This document shows, piece after piece, positions 20,730-26,040 of a stretch of DNA of 26,040 bases. Numbering within the stretch: position 1 is the first letter of the stretch; each line of letters begins with the position of its first letter. Source of the stretch: Bacteroidales bacterium UBA5206 (GTDB lineage: Bacteria > Bacteroidota > Bacteroidia > Bacteroidales > Tenuifilaceae); assembly GCA_002412705.1 (NCBI GenBank), contig DHVO01000183.1, positions 1-26,040 on the forward strand. Direction: 5' to 3'. Both the position numbers and the translations under genes were made by a program. Under the pieces are notes generated by a model. The model saw nothing but the letters and a program-made list of their open reading frames with translations. It was not told the DNA's origin and searched no databases.

Positions 20730-23138
20730 ATGTACTCATTCAAACTGGCCTTTAGAAGATTATTCCGAAAAGGGGAGCATACAATAACCCGAATCACATC
20801 GCTATCGCTAGGACTTGCATTTGGAATTCTGCTGCTATCGGAAGCGCTGTACTACTTTAGCTACGACAGCTTTTATCCCGATGCCAACCGCGTTTACATT
20901 GTTCATGAGAACTTTAAGGTTGATAAGGCCAACGATGCGCTGGAGAGCTACCCACGGGTTAGCGGAGCCATTGCCCCAGGGCTAAAGGCCGAAGTACCGG
21001 GCATTGAGGCTGCCACAAGGCTTAACTCCATTGGCTCATCGGTGTTTTACACCGAGGATTTAAAGGGCTACAAGGCCGAGTTCTCCCTTGCCGATGAGTA
21101 CCTTTTTGATATCCTCCCTAGGCCAGTTATATCGGGAAATCCAAAGGAAATTCTTAAAACGCCCATGGCCTGCATGGTGTCCCATAAGATTGCCGAATCG
21201 ATGGGCGGAAACGTTGTGGGCAAATCAATAGAAATAAAAAGATACCCCGGCAAGAAGCTAACCATTGCTGGCGTTTTTGAGGCCATACCCGAGAATACAA
21301 ACTACACCTGCGATGTGCTAATATCAATGGTATCTACAGCAGAGTTTACCTGGGATGGCACCCAGAACTGGCTTGGAAACGACCGCTACTACGCCTGCGT
21401 TAGGCTTGCCCCCGGCGTTACGCCAGAGAGCCTTGCCCCTGCCGTAAGGCAAATGCAGGAGAAAAATCAGGACATTAAGCAGATTGAGCTCTCAAACCCC
21501 GGCTTTGTGCTAAAGTACTCCTTTGAGCCCATTACCAAGGTATTTGCAAAAAACACCAAGGATATAATCCTAATTCTAAGCTTTATTGCCTTTGCGGTGC
21601 TGTTTGTGTCTATTATGAACTACACGCTGCTTAGCATTAGCGTGCTGGTTAACCGCGCCAAATCATCGGCTATACTAAAGTGCTGCGGGGCACAGGAGGG
21701 CAACGTGCGCCGACTGGTTTTTGCCGAAACCGCCCTGCTATTCATCATATCGCTGCTAACGGCAACCCTTATTATTGGGCTGCTGCAACCGCTTGCCGAG
21801 GCGCAGGTTGGCCATAGCCTATCGGCAGCGTTTACACCAACCGTGCTGGTTCCGCTAGCCACAATACTTGCGGTAATACTACTGGTTACGGGATACTTCC
21901 CCGGCCGTTTCTTCTCAAAGATACCCGTTGCAACGGCTTTCCGCAGCTACAAGCAGAAAGGGAACAAGTGGAAGCTGGCCCTGCTATCGTTCCAGTTTAT
22001 TGGCGCCGCCTTTATATTTGCCGTGCTGGTTATTGTAACCCTTCAGTACGATATGATGAAGAACTCGCATCATGGCTACGATACCGAAAATATCTACTAT
22101 GCTAATACCAGCGGCATGGAGGGGCACAAAATATCCACAGTAATAAATGAGCTCCGCGCCATGCCAGAGGTTGAGCTGGTTGGACTAGGAAGCTCTGTGC
22201 CCATAGATGGGGCATCGGGAAATAACGTGCTATCGGCCGATAGGGAGAGGGAGCTGTTTAACATTGCCGATTTTTACTACATTGATGCTAACTACCTCTC
22301 TATTCTTAACGTTCCGGTAATAGAAGGCGAAAACTTTACGGACACCACCGCATCGCCAAACGATTTGCTGGTAAGCCGCAAGTGCGCCGAGCTGCTAAAG
22401 CTTAACTTTGGCTGGACCGATGGCGCCATTGGTAAGCAGATTGAGATAACCGAGCACAACGCCAATGGAGCAACTACCATTAAGGGTGTTTTCCCCGATT
22501 TTATTATTAGCACCATAACCAATGCCGATACCCGCCCAGCGGTGTTCTTCTTTATGCCACAGGAGCGGTTTGAGCAGCGGCGGGTTGATAAGCCATCGTT
22601 CCCATTCCTGCTGCTGATTAGAACGCACGGGGGCAACAACCACAATATTATTAAGCGCATTACCGATGTTATTAACACCGCCCTACCGTATAGCGATGCC
22701 GAGGTTAAGAGCCTTGCCGCAGAGCAGCAGCAAAAGTACGTTCCGCAGCGCGGGCTAAGAAACGCCATGATTGCGGGCAATATCGTTATTATACTAGTTA
22801 CCATAATAGGGCTAATGGGCTACACCACCAGTGAGGTAACCCGACGCCGCAAGGAGCTGGCCATACGCAAAATAAACGGCGCATCGCTGGGGCATTTGCT
22901 CAAGATGTTTATTAAGGATTTGGAGATTACGGCTATCCCCGCCGTTGCAATAGGCCTTGCTGCGGCATGGTACATTGCCACAAAGTGGATGCAGAACTTT
23001 GCCGATAAGATTCCGCTTAGCTGGTGGATTTTTGGGCTATGCAGCGCCTTTATTCTGCTGCTAATTGCTGTGGTATCGGCAATAAACTACACCCGAATAG
23101 CCAACAGAAACCCCGTTGAATCGCTTCGCTACGAGTAG
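20730..23138 (+). CDS. ABC transporter permease, tandem FtsX/MacB-like
   Basis: 802 residues from the ATG at 20730 (MYSFKLAFRRLFRKGEHTI), the usual start of this Bacteroidota family; the ATG at 20685 would add 15 unrelated residues. Topology: membrane segment about 26-47, a MacB-type periplasmic domain (YDSFYPDANRVYIVHENF), three membrane segments about 270-400 ending GYFPGRFFSK, then a second half with a membrane segment near 420, another periplasmic domain, and a final FtsX domain (TSEVTRRRKELAIRKINGAS) ending in NPVESLRYE. Known family: mechanotransmission or lipoprotein/peptide export with a separate ATPase. No ATPase gene is adjacent in the window. GC content is visibly higher than in the neighbouring genes (28 of 60 bases in the row at 22741). 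Confidence 0.92.
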   Translation: MYSFKLAFRRLFRKGEHTITRITSLSLGLAFGILLLSEALYYFSYDSFYPDANRVYIVHENFKVDKANDALESYPRVSGAIAPGLKAEVPGIEAATRLNSIGSSVFYTEDLKGYKAEFSLADEYLFDILPRPVISGNPKEILKTPMACMVSHKIAESMGGNVVGKSIEIKRYPGKKLTIAGVFEAIPENTNYTCDVLISMVSTAEFTWDGTQNWLGNDRYYACVRLAPGVTPESLAPAVRQMQEKNQDIKQIELSNPGFVLKYSFEPITKVFAKNTKDIILILSFIAFAVLFVSIMNYTLLSISVLVNRAKSSAILKCCGAQEGNVRRLVFAETALLFIISLLTATLIIGLLQPLAEAQVGHSLSAAFTPTVLVPLATILAVILLVTGYFPGRFFSKIPVATAFRSYKQKGNKWKLALLSFQFIGAAFIFAVLVIVTLQYDMMKNSHHGYDTENIYYANTSGMEGHKISTVINELRAMPEVELVGLGSSVPIDGASGNNVLSADRERELFNIADFYYIDANYLSILNVPVIEGENFTDTTASPNDLLVSRKCAELLKLNFGWTDGAIGKQIEITEHNANGATTIKGVFPDFIISTITNADTRPAVFFFMPQERFEQRRVDKPSFPFLLLIRTHGGNNHNIIKRITDVINTALPYSDAEVKSLAAEQQQKYVPQRGLRNAMIAGNIVIILVTIIGLMGYTTSEVTRRRKELAIRKINGASLGHLLKMFIKDLEITAIPAVAIGLAAAWYIATKWMQNFADKIPLSWWIFGLCSAFILLLIAVVSAINYTRIANRNPVESLRYE

Positions 23139-23148
23139 TATGCACACC

Positions 23149-23176
23149 GCCCCAGCGCTAGGTTATGCGCTGGGGC
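23149..23176 (+). terminator. Terminator hairpin after the ABC permease
   Basis: GCCCCAGCGC (23149-23158) pairs perfectly with GCGCTGGGGC (23167-23176) around an 8-nt loop, 10 nt after the stop codon. The following T run (TTTTT at 23189-23193) is 12 nt away, so it is a strong hairpin with a displaced T tract rather than a textbook intrinsic terminator. Confidence 0.7.
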
Positions 23177-23279
23177 GTTACATTTGGGTTTTTCCGCGTT
23201 ACAATCGCATTTTTCTGCGTTACAATTGCTTTTTTCCGTCTTACATCCTTTTTTTTCAGAGTTACACTCACTTTTTGAT
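23175..23279. repeat. Five imperfect 21-bp tandem repeats downstream of the permease
   Basis: Units at 23175-23195, 23196-23216, 23217-23237, 23238-23258 and 23259-23279. Each has TTACA at positions 4-8 and a T run near positions 15-19. The middle copies share GCGTTACAAT. The period is exactly 21 bp in all five, and the units carry no unique spacers. Confidence 0.85.
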
Positions 23280-23595
23280 GAAGCGATACTCCGTTCCGCA
23301 CAAACCGAGTGTACTATGGCAACACGGCGAGGCTAATTTTCTAGGGCGGTTTGGGGACAGAAAAAACAATCCAGCCACCGTGATATTCAATCTTTCAAAA
23401 ACGGTAAGACCAATTATGTTCTGCGGTACCAAATGAGGGAATCGTGGGGTAGTGGGGATTTTCAAATTTACAAAAACAGTATAACTAATTGTTTTACTAG
23501 GCTGCCACACTATACAATCGGGTGGTAGTGGGGTACAGCCGTTGAAATAACAACTATTTCTCCTATTTTGTATATACATTATTATCAGCTTTTCA

Positions 23596-24639
23596 TTATA
23601 TCAGTGGGCACAATCTATTACAACGTGCGCATCCTTCTTTATCAGCATGATAAATACAAGACTTATTCTTTGCTCTGTTTTGTGCTATTGTTAAATCCAA
23701 CTCATAATCTTCAAATTTATACATATCAAGTATATGGGCTGTCAATTGAGCTGTTTTCAGGGCTGTAATGATTGCATCATCGTTTGGCACATTACCTGTA
23801 TGTTCTTCTTCTGTTACCGCAGCGATTATTTTAACATTACTATTCATTCCCAACAACGTAGTTCCAATGGCAGATGTAATATGGTCTAAACCAATTCCAA
23901 TGTCTGTAATAATTGGGCCAAGAGGCATTAATGGATAATTAGTTTCCTTAAATAATTCAGTAATTTTGACAATGTTCCTTGGACTGGCATGCCCTGGAGT
24001 CTCAATTATTACATTGACACCATTACTCTTTATATGATTTGCTAGTTCCAATTGCATTTTAATTTCCTCATTTTGTACACTATCTAAAGAGTCAAAAATA
24101 TTGGATGAGCGAAACGAAGAACCAATACTTAAAACTGTATTACTTTCTTTTGCACCTCTTATTAATTCAGGTAAGATTTCTAGATAGGCATTGGGTTTGG
24201 TAAAATTATTCTGAATTAAATCTTGTAAAATAATATTCCCCCCTCTAGATGTACATGGAACTAAGCGAGTTTTACTTAACTCATAAAGTTCTTTATTTGG
24301 TGTCAAATGAATTGTCATTATTTTTACACCCTCCTCCATTTGCTCTAAAGCAGTTTCCAATAATTCATTTTTATCAATTAAATTAGATGTATTTGACACA
24401 TAATAACAAGGAAGCGTAGTTGAAAATGAATCAGATTCATGTATTGTTTTATACCATAATGTTTCTTTTTTCTTTAGCTTAATAATACTTAAATCTGCTA
24501 TAAAATCAGGTGGTTTATTTTGATTTAGTTTGTTAAGTAATTTATATGCATTATCCCTAGATGCTAATTCTGAAATCCCAACCAAAGACATAACAAGTGT
24601 CTTGTTTTCATTAAGGAATTTAGAGAGTTTGCTCTTCAT
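23596..24639 (-). CDS. Short ThiC-like protein (divergent phosphomethylpyrimidine synthase homologue), partner of SIR2-SLOG
   Basis: 347 residues. The ThiC barrel motifs appear in order: FIADLS (46-51, cf. MDLS), [10 protein letters not shown] (102-111), SRGG (131-134), SIGSSFR (171-177, at the SLGDGLRPG position), ETPGH (213-217, cf. EGPGH), LGPIITDIG then LDHITSAIG (240-259, cf. [20 protein letters not shown]), and TEEEH (276-280, cf. TPKEH). His217 and His280 match the metal-ligand histidines of ThiC with near-identical spacing. The C-terminus has Cys337, Cys340 and Cys344 (CX2CX3C; bacterial ThiC has CX2CX4C). The N-terminal part of ThiC is missing, and GDGLRPG has lost its Asp and Pro. 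True ThiC makes HMP-phosphate from aminoimidazole ribotide with SAM. The reaction here is unknown. Translation is coupled to the upstream gene through TAATG. Confidence 0.85.
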   Translation of the reverse strand: [347 protein letters not shown]

Positions 24640-25964
24640 TATTCTTTTAATTTTTTTTCGATGTATTTTATGACATCACTAACAGTTAGCTCGCACTTAA
24701 ATGCTTTGTCATAATAATTTGAATCAATTTTATCTTTATTCTCAACTAAGATTCTATGAGCAAGGTCATTATTCTGTAATGGGACAGGTAAAATAAAAGT
24801 ATTAAACTGATTTGCTAATTCTAGTTCGGCTTCAGTTCCAATGCCACCATTGAAAACAACTATTATCTGGCAGTTTCTAAATATAGGATTTCGCCATTGT
24901 TTCAATACTGGAAGTAAGTCTATTCTATTTGAAAAATCTTTATTAATTGCATACGGGTTAGGGAATAACATCATCCTTTTATGAACGTCGATGTTATTCT
25001 CTAAACATGTTTGAGAGTAATTATTAATACATGTTCGACTAATACCTGTTGACTGACCATCCAAAATTGTAATATCATCCAATTTTGCAAGCTCTGTACC
25101 TAGTTCTTTTGCAAAAGAATCATTGTCAATTAAATGCGAACCTGTAATGTAAAGAGTTTTGCCTTTTGATTTATGCGCAATTCTATCCAGAATCAAATTC
25201 AATTCCGAATAATCATCAATGAGAACAGTCTCAATACCAAAGCGTTTTAAATTATTACACCATAATAATTGTTTTTTTGATTTCTTTGAGTCTCTAATTT
25301 GAATCAAAAAATGCGGTCTTGTTTTCTGTTTCGATAATCGTCTTGTTGCAATAAGGATGTTTCTGAGATTTGAATCTCCAAAATTATAACCTATAAACAA
25401 AAAGGAATTGTTTAATATATCGGATTGTAACTGACCTGCAATCGCAGGTTTATTTATGAAGAAATCCTCATAATCTTCTTGAACAAAAACGATATCTTCT
25501 GTATTTCTCTCAACGCATCCATGCATCTTTACAATTTGCACCTGCTTATCTGTACTTCCTTTTAAGAAATCGTTATCATTAGTTATTATTTCTGTTTCAA
25601 TATTAAACGAATGAAATGCCTTTTCTAATAATAAATCGAAGTTTGTTGTCCAAATTTTCTTTATGTTAGTTCTAACTAATATGTCGTGATAGGAATTTGG
25701 ATTTTTTTGAGTTTTAAAGACGGAAAGAAGGTCTGATAATAAAGGGCCTTTATTCCCAGAGTATCCATTAACAATATATTGAGCTATTTCAGTTAAATCA
25801 TCATTATCAGATATCTCAAAATCTAAATCTTTAACCATTGGTTCTAACAAACTTTTCCATGTTGGAAAGCCAGATGGAGCAGATATACCTGAGCCAATAA
25901 AGAATATGCCACATTTATTTTTTAAAGATTCTGAGAATTTATCAATTAAGGTTTCTTTTTTCAT
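24639..25964 (-). CDS. SIR2-SLOG protein (ThsA-like architecture), probable NADase effector with nucleotide-sensing domain
   Basis: 441 residues. SIR2 domain about 1-260: nucleotide-binding GSGISAPSGFPTW (24-36), TTNFD with Asn108, KMHG with His148, and FIGYNFGD (190-197). Asn and His at these places are the catalytic pair of ThsA-type NADases. Residues about 268-400 form a Rossmann-like SLOG (STALD) domain: LYITGSHL (271-278), ILDGQSTGI (300-308), VHKRMMLFP (327-335), IVVFNGGIGTEAELELA (368-384). Known relatives: Thoeris ThsA, whose SLOG domain binds a cyclic ADP-ribose isomer made by a TIR protein and then releases NAD-degrading activity. No TIR gene is in the window; the coupled neighbour is ThiC-like. 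No signal peptide, so cytosolic. Very AT-rich (17 G/C of 60 in the row at 24661), suggesting transfer. Confidence 0.9.
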   Translation of the reverse strand: MKKETLIDKFSESLKNKCGIFFIGSGISAPSGFPTWKSLLEPMVKDLDFEISDNDDLTEIAQYIVNGYSGNKGPLLSDLLSVFKTQKNPNSYHDILVRTNIKKIWTTNFDLLLEKAFHSFNIETEIITNDNDFLKGSTDKQVQIVKMHGCVERNTEDIVFVQEDYEDFFINKPAIAGQLQSDILNNSFLFIGYNFGDSNLRNILIATRRLSKQKTRPHFLIQIRDSKKSKKQLLWCNNLKRFGIETVLIDDYSELNLILDRIAHKSKGKTLYITGSHLIDNDSFAKELGTELAKLDDITILDGQSTGISRTCINNYSQTCLENNIDVHKRMMLFPNPYAINKDFSNRIDLLPVLKQWRNPIFRNCQIIVVFNGGIGTEAELELANQFNTFILPVPLQNNDLAHRILVENKDKIDSNYYDKAFKCELTVSDVIKYIEKKLKE

Positions 25965-26004
25965 ACAATAATCTTCTTTGTGTCAAATTTTATGATTCGC
26001 TGCT

Positions 26005-26027
26005 GCCGCACGAACCCCTCGTGTGGC
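26005..26027. other. Short hairpin near the window edge upstream of the SIR2-SLOG gene
   Basis: GCCGCACGA (26005-26013) pairs with TCGTGTGGC (26019-26027), with one G-T pair, around a 5-nt loop. TTTT follows on the plus strand. It may be the terminator of a plus-strand gene cannot be judged further, since the window ends at 26040; it also marks the return to higher GC beside the AT-rich operon. Confidence 0.4.
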
Positions 26028-26040
26028 TTTTGCAACAGCA

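Larger units (their letters stand above)
23139..23595. other. 457-nt intergenic region between permease and ThiC-like gene
   Basis: It contains the terminator hairpin (23149-23176) and five 21-bp tandem repeats (23175-23279). From 23280 to 23595 no gene, RNA or repeat of note is seen; reading frames of about 100 codons cross it on both strands but resemble nothing and include the repeat. Base composition drops towards the AT-rich operon on the right. Confidence 0.65.

Noticed and set aside
23175..23279. CRISPR array
   Set aside because: Repeats are contiguous with no unique spacers and no cas genes are in the window.
23116..23436. A 106-codon plus-strand frame containing a heptapeptide repeat
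   Set aside because: It overlaps the end of the permease gene, the repeat is explained by 21-bp DNA repeats, and the rest has no protein-like pattern.
23268..23579. A 103-codon minus-strand frame after the ThiC-like gene
   Set aside because: It shows no recognisable domain or signal and crosses the repeat region; more likely non-coding.
23596..24639. Annotating the gene as thiC for thiamine biosynthesis
   Set aside because: It is much shorter, lacks the N-terminal part and GDGLRPG, has altered cysteine spacing, and its neighbour is a SIR2-SLOG gene with no thiamine genes around.
24639..25964. Calling the locus a standard Thoeris system
   Set aside because: Only the SIR2-SLOG half is present; no TIR domain motif is seen in the partner, which has ThiC motifs instead.
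25981..26040. tRNA 3' end or attachment site
   Set aside because: The hairpin has TTCG in a loop-like place but no T-arm consensus, no acceptor stem and no CCA context.

Overview
The window looks like chromosomal DNA of a Bacteroidota bacterium, most likely from the Bacteroidales/Marinilabiliales side. Supporting this are an LptE-family lipoprotein with the Bacteroidota layout, a DUF4249 lipoprotein beside a TonB-dependent receptor with STN and carboxypeptidase-like domains, an 800-residue tandem FtsX-type permease, a four-helix-bundle (S23/IVP) gene, and several upstream regions carrying the Bacteroidota -7 element TAnnTTTG. Species cannot be named from the sequence alone.

Left part (1-12638), all on the minus strand: the 5' end of groEL and complete groES; a four-gene unit (sigma-54 activator without receiver domain, lptE, an acidic TPR-like protein, secG) closed by a strong terminator; a secreted lipoprotein serine hydrolase; a SUF iron-sulfur assembly operon in the order sufB, four-helix-bundle gene, sufC, sufD, sufS, closed by another terminator; and an lrgA-lrgB pair. 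The lrgA gene diverges from a plus-strand radical SAM gene (12809-13708).

Middle (13712-20197): a minus-strand four-gene surface operon. It encodes a secreted unknown protein, a STN-type TonB-dependent receptor (probably starting at a GTG only 4 nt after the previous stop), a DUF4249 lipoprotein, and a secreted protein combining a macroglobulin-like domain with a TonB 'plug' lacking a barrel. The 532-nt gap upstream of it holds a perfect 8-bp inverted repeat and three 21-bp tandem repeats. A lone plus-strand ABC permease of the FtsX/MacB type follows, then a terminator hairpin and five further 21-bp tandem repeats.

Right end (23596-25964): a strikingly AT-rich two-gene minus-strand operon, translationally coupled by a TAATG overlap. 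The first gene encodes a ThsA-like SIR2-SLOG protein, an NADase architecture known from Thoeris anti-phage defence. The second encodes a short, divergent homologue of ThiC, the radical SAM HMP-phosphate synthase. No TIR cyclase gene is present in the window. The ThiC-like protein keeps the fold motifs and metal-ligand histidines of ThiC but has lost the GDGLRPG loop and has an altered C-terminal cysteine motif. This pairing is the best candidate in the window for an undescribed nucleotide-signalling or defence system.
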